64,000 nucleotides of DNA from Fen-1362 sp964597035 (GTDB taxonomy: Bacteria > Planctomycetota > Phycisphaerae > Sedimentisphaerales > Anaerobacaceae). The DNA is taken from assembly GCA_964597035.1 (NCBI GenBank), contig CAZQWM010000005.1:1-64000 (forward strand), in the 5' to 3' direction. A program made the translations under genes and the position numbers. Under the pieces are notes generated by a model. That model did no database searches and had not been told where the DNA came from. It saw nothing but the letters and a program-made list of their open reading frames with translations. This document shows, piece by piece, positions 33,964-42,440 of the stretch (position 1 is the stretch's first letter; every line of letters starts with the position of its first letter).

Positions 33964-34701
33964 GTGCTTGTTGGTAAGAGAATTGCGGAACGAAGGTTTT
34001 TGATTGAGGTGGCGGTTTTTGGGGCAATTGTAGTTTTACTGACAGGAGGAACTGGATATAGGGTGGCATCTGCAATCTTGGAAACCGTTACTAATGTGCG
34101 GGTTAAGCTGGACAAGCCACTTTACAGTTTCCCCCTTGAGATTACGGGCTGGCGGGGTGAGGATATTCCAATTCCGGTAAACGTTCAAAATATCGCTGGT
34201 GCTGATGATTATATAAGCAGATTATATGTGAATCAGAACAGCAAGATGTGGGTTAATTTGTATGTAGCTTATACAGCTCGTCCGCGGACTATGCTTGGGC
34301 ATAGGCCACAGATTTGTTATCAAGCCAGCGGCTGGATCCATGATTACACAGAGCGTATTAAAGTGGATACCAGTATAGGGAGACATTTACCCTGTTTGCT
34401 CCATCATTTTCACAGATCAGAGGAGGAATATCAGGAGCGAGTAGTTTTGAACTACTATTTGGTTAATGGTCGTCTGACGGATGATGAGAGTGTATTCTCT
34501 GGTGTGGGATGGCGCACGCCAAATATCGCTGGCAATCCAGCAAGGTACGTGGCTCAGATTCAGATAAGTTCGGTTCTAGAAAATTCGGTACGACGTGCAG
34601 CGGAAGATATGTCAGACCTGTTGGTAAAGTTTTTTCCGGAAGAGAACGGCAAGACGCCGGCAGCAGGAAAAATCGGCGGCCCTGTTCAGTTGGATAAGTA
34701 G
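33964..34701 (+). CDS. EpsI family exosortase-associated protein
   Basis: The product is 245 aa, GTG start with AAGAGGG 7-10 nt upstream. One N-terminal TM (~12-34), then the EpsI signature: 'PLYSFPLEITGWRGEDIPIP', 'VNLYVAYTARPRTMLGHRPQICYQASGW', 'ERVVLNYYLVNGRLTDDE'. EpsI proteins are encoded with exosortases, where they are often fused to or adjacent to them, and are thought to assist polymer or protein surface processing. Here it opens the locus, whereas the exosortase lies ~23 kb downstream. The C-terminal tail is G/K-rich. Confidence 0.9.
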   Translation: MLVGKRIAERRFLIEVAVFGAIVVLLTGGTGYRVASAILETVTNVRVKLDKPLYSFPLEITGWRGEDIPIPVNVQNIAGADDYISRLYVNQNSKMWVNLYVAYTARPRTMLGHRPQICYQASGWIHDYTERIKVDTSIGRHLPCLLHHFHRSEEEYQERVVLNYYLVNGRLTDDESVFSGVGWRTPNIAGNPARYVAQIQISSVLENSVRRAAEDMSDLLVKFFPEENGKTPAAGKIGGPVQLDK

Positions 34702-34820
34702 CTTTTACAGCGCTGTCAGACAGCGCTATCTGCATAAAGAGAATACAGAGGCAGTTGAGGAGTGTTGCGAAAGGATAACAGCGCAGCCGAAGGGGACGGA
34801 GTATATCGGGAAAACGGTTT

Positions 34821-36359
34821 TTGCCATCCGCATTCCAAAACATTCTAAGTAGTGTCTTCGGTGGGTCCGGTTTAATCAAGGGAGATGGTGCGACCGCAAA
34901 AGGCCCCTACAGTATCTTTGTTCTGTCTACAGGTGTAGTAGCGGGACGAGCGATGCGGCTTCTTCGCACTGTAATATTGGCTCGCATATTGAGTCCCAGT
35001 GACTTTGGCTTGATGGCCATTGTTGCACTTGCTTCCGCAGCCCTTGAGGCCCTTACCCAAGTAGGCGTCAAGCAGTCGGTCATTCAGAACACTCGTGGCG
35101 CACAGAAAGCATACCTGAACGCTGCATTCTGGATGCAGGCGGTGCGAGGCCTTGGAATTTTTCTGGTTGCGATGCTTCTCGCACCAATTATAAGCAGCTT
35201 CTTCGAAAGGCCGGAGTTGTTGTGGCTGGTGCGGGTGGCTTTTATCGCTATTATCTTCATGGGATTTGTGAGTCCGGGGGCATACGTCCTTCACCGGGAG
35301 TATAGGTTCGGCCGGGTTGTATTATTAGAGCAGGGAAGCGCGTTTCTGGGTGTCTTGGTTACGGTCGTCGCTGCTTTTTTGATACGGAACGTATGGGCAC
35401 TGGTGGCGGGATTTGTGGCAGAGGCGGCCCTGTTATGTGTATTCTCATATATATTGGCCCCGTTTTTACCAAGTGTGGGCATAGACCGGGATTGTCTGCG
35501 AGAGTTGTTGAAGTTCGCTCGGGGGATGTTTGGGCTGCCCGTCCTGGCTATGCTCAGTTTTCAGATGGATGTTATGATGCTCGGCAAGCTTGTGAGCAAC
35601 GAGCTGTTGGGTATTTATAGTCTGGCTCTTACCCTGGTCAATATACCAATGGATTTTGTCTCCAGGGGCATAGGCCCTGTTCTTCTGCCTATGTTTGCCG
35701 ACAGGCAAGAGGACAAAATCCTGGCAAGTAGGACGGTGTTGCGACTAACCAAGGTGATAGGGACTTGCGGGCTGCCTTTGGCGGCTTTCCTGGCCAGTTG
35801 TGCGGGACCGGTCCTGACGATAGTGCTTGGGCGCACTTTTGCGGTGGCGGCGATACCCTTTGGATTTTTGTGTACCTTTTCTTTTGTGTTCGCGCAGAGT
35901 GTTGTTTTTTCGCAATTATATCTGGGATTGGGGCGTCCACATTTGCACAGACGATTCAATGTTGTCCGTGTTATTATTCTGGCATCGCTAATGTATCCGG
36001 CAATAAAGGTCTTCGGGTTATCAGGTGCCGCCGGGGTAATGCTATTGGCGAATTCAATTGCACTGGGCTCACAGGTTTTTTGGGTGCGGCGGCTTATTGA
36101 GCTTAAGGTTGGCGATTACATACGGTGTTATCTGCCCGGTTTATTGTTGTCAGTACCGATCATATCTGTCGTTGGCCTGTTGCGACTGTTAACTGTGAGC
36201 AGTTCTCTGTTACTGCTCGGTGCCGGGGTCTGCTCATTGCTGGCAACGTATGCCACAGCGGCTTTTGTGTTTTTCAAACGCCGTCAGCTTGAAGCTGCCA
36301 ATAACAAGCAGGATATAATAACCAGTTGTACCGGCGTGGCTGTGCCGGGAGACGCCTGA
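34821..36359 (+). CDS. Wzx-type polysaccharide flippase
   Basis: The product is 512 aa with about 12-14 TM helices. The signature 'RTVILARILSPSDFGLMAIV' and 'LTQVGVKQSVIQN' is that of the Polysacc_synt_3/MviN-like flippases that turn lipid-linked repeat units across the inner membrane. Later it has 'FQMDVMMLGKLVSNELLGIYSLA' and 'GPVLLPMFA'. The only in-frame start before TM1 is a TTG at 34821; ATG 34951 would cut into TM1. It lies between EpsI and the pyruvyl transferase. Confidence 0.9.
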   Translation: MPSAFQNILSSVFGGSGLIKGDGATAKGPYSIFVLSTGVVAGRAMRLLRTVILARILSPSDFGLMAIVALASAALEALTQVGVKQSVIQNTRGAQKAYLNAAFWMQAVRGLGIFLVAMLLAPIISSFFERPELLWLVRVAFIAIIFMGFVSPGAYVLHREYRFGRVVLLEQGSAFLGVLVTVVAAFLIRNVWALVAGFVAEAALLCVFSYILAPFLPSVGIDRDCLRELLKFARGMFGLPVLAMLSFQMDVMMLGKLVSNELLGIYSLALTLVNIPMDFVSRGIGPVLLPMFADRQEDKILASRTVLRLTKVIGTCGLPLAAFLASCAGPVLTIVLGRTFAVAAIPFGFLCTFSFVFAQSVVFSQLYLGLGRPHLHRRFNVVRVIILASLMYPAIKVFGLSGAAGVMLLANSIALGSQVFWVRRLIELKVGDYIRCYLPGLLLSVPIISVVGLLRLLTVSSSLLLLGAGVCSLLATYATAAFVFFKRRQLEAANNKQDIITSCTGVAVPGDA

Positions 36360-36368
36360 GAGGAAATA

Positions 36369-37667
36369 ATGCAGGTGAAACCACACATGAGTATATGCCT
36401 GCTCGGTGCATCGTTTCAGACAGGTAATCTGGGTGTTAGCGCGCTTGCCGAATCGAGTATTAAGTTGATTCTTAGCCGCTGGCCCGATGCCCAAATTACG
36501 CTTCTCGGCGGAGGTTATATTCCCGGCGAGCAGAATCTGATGATTGGCGGCAGGACCGTTAATTTGGAGGTAGTTCCGATTCGGTTTTCCAGGAACATTC
36601 TTCTGTCTTGCCATTTCCTGCGATTTGTGTTTTACGGCGTTTTGGCTCGTTTGCTTCCGAAGTCCCAAATGAGAAACCGGCTAATCTCTCATAATCCCTG
36701 CTGCCGGGCCCTTGTAGAGGCGGATTTTGTAGCGGACATGACTGGCGGTGACAGCTTCAGCGATACGTATGGTTTCGGCCGGTTTTTCTATGCCTTTCTG
36801 CGTAAGTGGCTTGTTCTGCTCTATGGTAAAAAGTTGATTTTAATGCCCCAGACTTATGGGCCATTTCGGTCGCGGACAGGCAGAATGTTGGCAAGGTATG
36901 TCCTGCGAAGAGCGGAGGCGGTTTTCGCCAGAGAGCAGCGCAGTCTGAAGCTGGTGCAGGATTTGATACCGGGGCCGGAGGGGCATAAGGCGCGTTTTGT
37001 GCAAGATGTCGCCTTTGTTCTGGATAAGCACAAGCCGAAGCGGCTCCAGACACAGTTAGACGGTATTGGGCATCGAGTGACCATGGTGGGGCTTAATATA
37101 AATGGCCTGGTCTATAACGGTGGCTACACAAGGAACAATATGTTCGGCCTGAAATCACATTATCCAGAGTTTATCCGCAGTCTACTCGAAAATATTCTGA
37201 GCAAAGATGATGAGTCACTGGTCCTGTTGGTCCCACATGTGTTCCCGCCGGCCGGCTACGAAGTGGAAAGCGACACAGGAGCTTGTGAAAAGATATGTGA
37301 ACAGCTCGGTGCGGAATTTGTTCGCAGGATAATTCTTGTGAAGGGCCCGTATGACCATAAAGAGATAAAGTACATCATAGGCTCTTGTGACTTTTTCATT
37401 GGTTCGCGCATGCACGCGTGTATAGCAGCGTTATCCCAATGCATACCCACGGTCGGAGTTGCGTATAGCGGTAAATTCGCCGGTGTCTTCGAAAGTATCG
37501 GGCTGCTCGACTGTGTGGCGGATGCTCGTGTTCTGGATGAGCGAGGTTTGATTGAGAAGGTTTGGTCGGTCTTTCAACGTCGGGACGTTATACGAAAGCA
37601 TTTGGAGCAAGTGATACCGCAGGTGAGGGAAAATATACAAAGTGTGTTTAACTCGCAGGCAGTGTGA
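36369..37667 (+). CDS. Polysaccharide pyruvyl transferase family protein (WcaK/CsaB)
   Basis: The product is 432 aa, ATG with GAGAGG 7 bp upstream. 'MSICLLGASFQTGNLGVSALAES' and 'GGDSFSDTYGFGRF', 'LMPQTYGPFRS', 'FAREQRSLKLV', 'FIGSRMHACIAALSQCIPTVGVAYSGKFAGVFES' match the PS_pyruv_trans family from end to end. These enzymes transfer pyruvate from PEP to form ketals on sugars. It starts 9 bp after the flippase, in the operon, and precedes an FrhB-like protein, a pairing common in polysaccharide clusters. Confidence 0.9.
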   Translation: MQVKPHMSICLLGASFQTGNLGVSALAESSIKLILSRWPDAQITLLGGGYIPGEQNLMIGGRTVNLEVVPIRFSRNILLSCHFLRFVFYGVLARLLPKSQMRNRLISHNPCCRALVEADFVADMTGGDSFSDTYGFGRFFYAFLRKWLVLLYGKKLILMPQTYGPFRSRTGRMLARYVLRRAEAVFAREQRSLKLVQDLIPGPEGHKARFVQDVAFVLDKHKPKRLQTQLDGIGHRVTMVGLNINGLVYNGGYTRNNMFGLKSHYPEFIRSLLENILSKDDESLVLLVPHVFPPAGYEVESDTGACEKICEQLGAEFVRRIILVKGPYDHKEIKYIIGSCDFFIGSRMHACIAALSQCIPTVGVAYSGKFAGVFESIGLLDCVADARVLDERGLIEKVWSVFQRRDVIRKHLEQVIPQVRENIQSVFNSQAV

Positions 37668-37826
37668 ATGATATCCGGTTTATTATATTAGCTTTTTAAG
37701 TCGGGGCATTTGTTTTTCTTCAATTCTGTTGTCGGTATCAAGGATCCTCGCTGGTGAAAGCGGGGTATTAGTCAGCAAAAAAGGAGGACTTAATGAGTTT
37801 ATTCGGCCGGTGGAGGATTAACGGCG

Positions 37827-39110
37827 GTGAAGTTTAGTCGCGTTGACGAGGTTGTTCGCTGGCGCTTATGTATGGGTTGCGGCGCATGCGTGGCTGCGTG
37901 CCCCGAGGCCAATATCAGTATGGTGGACATAGTAGACCAAGGATTGCGTGCGAAAGTTAATTCCGCGAGTTGTCAGGGATGTGGCCGATGCGTGGACGTT
38001 TGTCCCGGTGTGAAGCTTTCTCATCAGCCGTTCAACGGTGATACTATCCAGGTACTTCGGGAAGAGTGGGGCCCCGTCCTGGAAGTATGGGAAGGGTATG
38101 CCGCTGATGAGGAGATTCGTCTCAAGGGCTCTTCCGGTGGCGTTTCAACGGCTTTGGCTCTTTTTGGCATCGAGCACCGACAGGCAAGCAGCGTGTTGCA
38201 GACCGGCTATGAGCCGGATAAACCCCTGGTTAATGCGTCGGTATTGAGCAAAACCAGAGAAGAATTGCTTCACTGCAGCGGGTCACGTTACTCACCTGCT
38301 GCTCCCTGCACTAAGCTGAATCTCGTTGGGCAGACGGACCAGCCGTTCATATTTATTGGCAAACCATGTGATGTGGCGGCAATGCGTTTGTTTGCCGGCG
38401 TTGAACCGGGTGTAGCTGCAAATCTCAAGTTGGCGATAAGTATCTTTTGTGCAGGCACGCCGGCGACCAAAGGCACACTTGCTTTGCTTGACCGGCTCAA
38501 CGTCAGGCCGAATGAGGTACAGGAGTTGAGGTATCGTGGTCTAGGCTGGCCGGGCGCAACAACCGTAAGTGTTAAGGGTACACACAGTGAGGTCAGGCAA
38601 CTTGATTATGAACAGTCGTGGGGAGAAATACTGAGCAAATACGGCCAGGTTCGCTGTCGATTGTGTCCTGATTCGACGGGCGAATTTGCTGATATTGCCT
38701 GCGGTGATCCGTGGTACCGCGACTTTGGTCCCGATGACCCGGGCTGGTCTTTAGTGCTGGTCAGGACGCGGCACGGCAGGATGTTTTTGCAGGATGCGAT
38801 GAAAGCGGGATATGTTCAGCTCCAACGGGTCGACCCCGCTGTACTGCCGCTGTCGCAGGCGGCTCTTTTGCAGCGTAAACGCCATCTATGGGGCCGTCTG
38901 AAGGTGATGCGAATGATGCGTGTGCCGATTCCCAGGTACACAGGATTTTCTCTGTTCAGGAACTGGACTCGGCTTTCGGTTCGCGGGAAATTGCGGTCAC
39001 TTTTCGGCACCTTGAAAAGAGTAGTATCACGGGGCTGGACTCGACCGTATCAGCCACAATGGCCGTATGAAAAGTCCGGGGCGGAAGTCCCTCGAGGCAG
39101 TTTGGGGTGA
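37827..39110 (+). CDS. FrhB/FdhB-like ferredoxin-flavoprotein of a polysaccharide cluster
   Basis: The product is 427 aa, GTG start with GGAGG 9-10 nt upstream. Two 4Fe-4S motifs open it: Cys15-M-G-Cys-G-A-Cys…Cys-P and 'CQGCGRCVDVCPG'. The FrhB N-terminal ('EGYAADEEIRLKGSSGGVSTALA') and C-terminal ('IGKPCDVAAMRLF', 'FCAGTPATKGTLALLDRL', 'CRLCPDSTGEFADIACGDPW') domains follow. Relatives reduce F420 or another flavin-linked acceptor. In polysaccharide loci the substrate is unknown and is often thought to be a sugar or prenyl group. Its position after the pyruvyl transferase suggests a redox step in making the modified sugar (inference). Confidence 0.9.
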   Translation: MKFSRVDEVVRWRLCMGCGACVAACPEANISMVDIVDQGLRAKVNSASCQGCGRCVDVCPGVKLSHQPFNGDTIQVLREEWGPVLEVWEGYAADEEIRLKGSSGGVSTALALFGIEHRQASSVLQTGYEPDKPLVNASVLSKTREELLHCSGSRYSPAAPCTKLNLVGQTDQPFIFIGKPCDVAAMRLFAGVEPGVAANLKLAISIFCAGTPATKGTLALLDRLNVRPNEVQELRYRGLGWPGATTVSVKGTHSEVRQLDYEQSWGEILSKYGQVRCRLCPDSTGEFADIACGDPWYRDFGPDDPGWSLVLVRTRHGRMFLQDAMKAGYVQLQRVDPAVLPLSQAALLQRKRHLWGRLKVMRMMRVPIPRYTGFSLFRNWTRLSVRGKLRSLFGTLKRVVSRGWTRPYQPQWPYEKSGAEVPRGSLG

Positions 39111-40479
39111 AGCACATAGACTAAATACTATGAACGGCCTGACTCCTATAGTAGCGTTGTTCTTTTCCTCGCTGGCTTTAATATTGGCGCCACATTACGC
39201 CTTTGTGGCGTATGTTGCGGCGCTATTATGGTATCCCAGCTATCTGGTGATGAAGCTGGGGACTTTGGATATCCCGATAGCCAGGGTGGTGGTTGCTGTT
39301 CTGCTTATGCGTTGCTTATTGGACAGTCGGATAAGGAGCAGGTTTTCCTGGTCTCGACTGGATGGCTGGGTGGCATTCAGCATGGCAGTTTATGTAGGAG
39401 TCTTCTGTATAAGTATACCGACCCGGTTTACCCTTGAAAACCGTGCCGGCTTTCTGATGGATACGTTGTGCGCCTATGTAGTGGCGCGTTTCCTGATTAG
39501 CGACTATCGGAGTCTGGTGGCGGTCCTGAAATGGATGGCGATAGTATTCGCTCCGCTGGCGGTCTTGGCCGTAATCGAATCGCTCACCGGCTGGCGTGCC
39601 TTTGCTATTGTTGGAGCTAACTCACCGGCCTTTATGCATTTGTCTACTTATGCTCCTCGCTGGGGTTTGGTGAGAGCGATAGGTCCTTTTAGTCATTCCA
39701 TCCTGCTCGGTTGTGCCTTCGCAATGTTTCTACCGTTGTTGTATTATCTGCGGCATGCCGGCGGCAATTGGCGTTTTTGGACGAATATCTTTTCAGCTCT
39801 GGTCGTTCTTGGTGCGTTAAGCAGTTTATCAATGGGCTCTTGGATTATGGTGGTGGTGGCCATTTTTTGTCTTGCTATCGAACATCGTAAACGGCTGGTT
39901 AAACCCATACTGGGATTATTCGCATTCGGTTGCATCCTTGTTGGAATCATAAGCAACAGGCCCTTTTATCATGTTATAGCTTCGTATGCTAACGTACTTG
40001 GCGGCTCAGGCTGGCACCGAGCCAAGCTTATTGATTTGGCAATTGAGCACTTCAGCGAATGGTGCCTGCTCGGTTACGGCGACAAGGACCCCGGCTGGGG
40101 CGAAATGCTTGGAATGGGTGCTACCGATGTCACTAACGAGTTTCTCCTCGCCGCTGTGAGGTATGGTCTGTTGGGCTTGATAGCTTTGTGCAGTGTGCTT
40201 GTTGTTGCATTTTTAGGAATGGTCCGAGCCAGCAGGAGCACTATCAATCCCCTGCTGAAGTCCTTGTACTGGGCGTTTGGCAGTATTCTGGTTTCTGTCA
40301 TTGTGACGTGGATGTCGGTTAGTTTTTTCGGTCAGGTGCTGACTTTGTTCTACTGTATTTTAGGGATAATAGGTACGTTTTGCTTTAAGGCAGATGGTGC
40401 GATGCGTGTTAATGTTCGCAGGACTGTCCGTCACCACGCTGTTCCTGTTATGCTGTCTCAAAATGCCGTCCGTCGATAG
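39067..40479 (+). CDS. O-antigen ligase/polymerase-like membrane protein (Wzy/WaaL type)
   Basis: The product is 470 aa with about 11 TM segments. Its large hydrophilic loop carries 'WHRAKLIDLAIEHF' and 'LLGYGDKDPGW…DVTNEFLLAAVRYGLLGL', typical of O-antigen ligases and Wzy polymerases that join undecaprenyl-linked units. The start at 39067 overlaps the preceding gene by 44 bp. ATG 39130 (MNGLTP) directly before TM1 is an alternative with a weak site. It lies in the middle of the locus between flippase-side and modification genes. Confidence 0.85.
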   Translation: MKSPGRKSLEAVWGEAHRLNTMNGLTPIVALFFSSLALILAPHYAFVAYVAALLWYPSYLVMKLGTLDIPIARVVVAVLLMRCLLDSRIRSRFSWSRLDGWVAFSMAVYVGVFCISIPTRFTLENRAGFLMDTLCAYVVARFLISDYRSLVAVLKWMAIVFAPLAVLAVIESLTGWRAFAIVGANSPAFMHLSTYAPRWGLVRAIGPFSHSILLGCAFAMFLPLLYYLRHAGGNWRFWTNIFSALVVLGALSSLSMGSWIMVVVAIFCLAIEHRKRLVKPILGLFAFGCILVGIISNRPFYHVIASYANVLGGSGWHRAKLIDLAIEHFSEWCLLGYGDKDPGWGEMLGMGATDVTNEFLLAAVRYGLLGLIALCSVLVVAFLGMVRASRSTINPLLKSLYWAFGSILVSVIVTWMSVSFFGQVLTLFYCILGIIGTFCFKADGAMRVNVRRTVRHHAVPVMLSQNAVRR

Positions 40480-40482
40480 TCT

Positions 40483-41694
40483 GTGAATTTGGAAGCTAAA
40501 CAACACGAAGGCAGGGAGCAGGACTGGACAGCCACAGTGGTTGATAACCTCGAGGATATAGAAAGGATACGTCCGGTCTGGGAGCAGATGCACAGCGCCC
40601 AATCGTATCCTACGCTTAATGCCGAAGTGGGCAGATTCACCACCTTTGTTCGCAATGCCGACCGCCAGGTAACGCCGCATATTGTTCTGGTTAGTCATGG
40701 CGACCGGGCTGTTGCGATGATAATTGGAAGGATTGAAAAAGCGCCTCTTAGCTGTAAGATCGGATATAAGTCGCTGTGGAGCCCAGAATTGAAGCGTCTG
40801 GCGGTTGTGTATGGAGGGGTAATTGGACAGCTAGACCGCGGGGTGTGCGAGTTTATTGTGGAACACTTGTTTGGGATTCTAAGTTCGGGCGTGGTTGATG
40901 TAGTGTTTTTTAATCACTTACCGGTTGATTCATTAATATACAAGGCTGCTCGAAGCGCGCCCACATTTCTATGCAGGGACTATTTTCCCGTGGTTGAGCC
41001 GCATTGGCGGACGGCAGTTGCCAACAGCCCTGATGAGTTCTGGGCCGGCCTGTCGTCAAGTCGGAAGCGTTACTTGAAACGATACATGGGAAAGCTCGAA
41101 ACCAAGACCGACGGTGCCATCAGGATAGAGGTTTATCGCGATGAGGCCGAGGTGGATTCATTTATGGATGTTGCTTCGCAGATATCGCATCTCACATATA
41201 AAGCGGGAGCAGGATTTAGTTTTGATGATACACCTTTAAATCGTAGTCTTATCCGGCAGGCAGCGAAGAGCGGGATGTGGAGTGGGCACGTTCTGTTTGC
41301 CGGAGAGCAGCCATGCGCATTTGATTTCGGGGTGCGGTGCGGTAGTAATTACGTTGGCCAGCATATCGGGTATGACCCGCAGTGGAGTTCGTGTAGTCCA
41401 GGGACGGTGCTGTTTATAAAGCTTCTTGAAGAACTCAGCAAAGACCCTTTTGTGCGGAACTTTGACTTTGGCTTCGGCCCGTCGGAATACAAGGACAGGT
41501 TCGGGACGGATTCGTGGCCGGAGGCGTCGTTGTATCTTTTTGCACCTAAGTTGCGTCCTGTTCTGGTGAATTCGGTCAGGTCTGTCCTGACGGGAGGTTC
41601 TTTGGTTGCTATTGGGTTGCTGCGCAGACTTTGTCTGCTGGGTGTGATTAAGCGTCGTTGGCGGGAAACATTACAGGCCAAAAGTGCCCGTTAA
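40483..41694 (+). CDS. BioF2/CelD-type GNAT acyltransferase 1
   Basis: The product is 403 aa, GTG start directly after the preceding stop. It has the two-lobed GNAT pattern: N-terminal 'WEQMHSAQSYPTLNAEVGRF' and C-terminal acetyltransferase 'SSSRKRYLKRYMGKLE', 'VLFAGEQPCAFDFGVRCGSNYVGQHIGYDPQWSSCSPGTVLFIKLLEEL', 'FDFGFGPSEYKDRFG'. These relatives (CelD/BcsL, FemAB) acylate amino sugars or glycans. It is one of three such proteins in this locus (see 44238 and 45296). The acyl donor and target are unknown. Confidence 0.85.
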   Translation: MNLEAKQHEGREQDWTATVVDNLEDIERIRPVWEQMHSAQSYPTLNAEVGRFTTFVRNADRQVTPHIVLVSHGDRAVAMIIGRIEKAPLSCKIGYKSLWSPELKRLAVVYGGVIGQLDRGVCEFIVEHLFGILSSGVVDVVFFNHLPVDSLIYKAARSAPTFLCRDYFPVVEPHWRTAVANSPDEFWAGLSSSRKRYLKRYMGKLETKTDGAIRIEVYRDEAEVDSFMDVASQISHLTYKAGAGFSFDDTPLNRSLIRQAAKSGMWSGHVLFAGEQPCAFDFGVRCGSNYVGQHIGYDPQWSSCSPGTVLFIKLLEELSKDPFVRNFDFGFGPSEYKDRFGTDSWPEASLYLFAPKLRPVLVNSVRSVLTGGSLVAIGLLRRLCLLGVIKRRWRETLQAKSAR

Positions 41695-41703
41695 GTTCGA
41701 TGA

Positions 41704-42429
41704 TTGGTGAGAAGTAACGGTGTCTTTATGTTGTGGATTTTTTTGGGTGTTTGTTTTTTAGTTCTTTTGTATCTGGGTGTGCCCTGGCTGCACGGCAGAT
41801 TTTGCCATTTTATACTTAAACGAAAGGCCGACAGTTGTAAGGCCGTTGTTCTGACCTTTGATGACGGTCCCGGAAAATATTTAACACCTGCTGTTTTGAA
41901 GATTCTTGCCGAGAACAATGCAAAGGCGACGTTCTTTTTACTCGGCAGGAACATTCCCGGGTGTGAGGATGTTGTTGCCGCAATTGCAGAACAGGGCCAT
42001 GAAATCTGCTCACACGGCTATGAACATCTGAACTACCTGAAGATATCACCTCTTCGGGCGATAGGCGATATTAAGCGTGGTTGGCGTGCTATAGACGCCG
42101 CTTTGGGTATTCGCCAGGGCAAGTATACTTTTCGACCGCCCTATGGCAAACTCAATCTTGTATGCCTCCTGTACCTGTTGGCCTGTCGTGTGCGAGTGGT
42201 TTATTGGTCTTTGGACCTTGGCGATACCTCGGTGCGAGGCCCTGACCCTCAAAAGCTGGCCGCAGCAATAGAGACAGATAACGGGGCTGTTGTTCTGGCC
42301 CATGATTTCGACCGCAGAGATAAAACAAGGGCGCAGCTTGTGCTCGACTCGGTTCGCTCGGTCCTGAAAGCGGCGGGACGGACGGGAAAGCAGGTGCTGA
42401 GCGTCTCGCAACTGCTCAATGCCGGATAG
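41704..42429 (+). CDS. NodB polysaccharide deacetylase (membrane-anchored)
   Basis: The product is 241 aa as drawn from TTG 41704; GTG 41707 and ATG 41728 (MLWIFLGVCFLVLLYLG, anchor helix) are alternatives and the ATG is likely. NodB motifs: 1 'TFDDGPGKYLTP', 2 'SHGYEHLNY' (the HxxxH metal pair), 3 'RPPYGKLN', 4 'VVYWSLDLGD', 5 'VLAHDF'. The metal-binding Asp, two His and the active groups are all present. It removes N- or O-acetyl groups from sugars, giving free amines on a polymer. Confidence 0.92.
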   Translation: MVRSNGVFMLWIFLGVCFLVLLYLGVPWLHGRFCHFILKRKADSCKAVVLTFDDGPGKYLTPAVLKILAENNAKATFFLLGRNIPGCEDVVAAIAEQGHEICSHGYEHLNYLKISPLRAIGDIKRGWRAIDAALGIRQGKYTFRPPYGKLNLVCLLYLLACRVRVVYWSLDLGDTSVRGPDPQKLAAAIETDNGAVVLAHDFDRRDKTRAQLVLDSVRSVLKAAGRTGKQVLSVSQLLNAG

Positions 42430-42440
42430 GAAGACCATTG

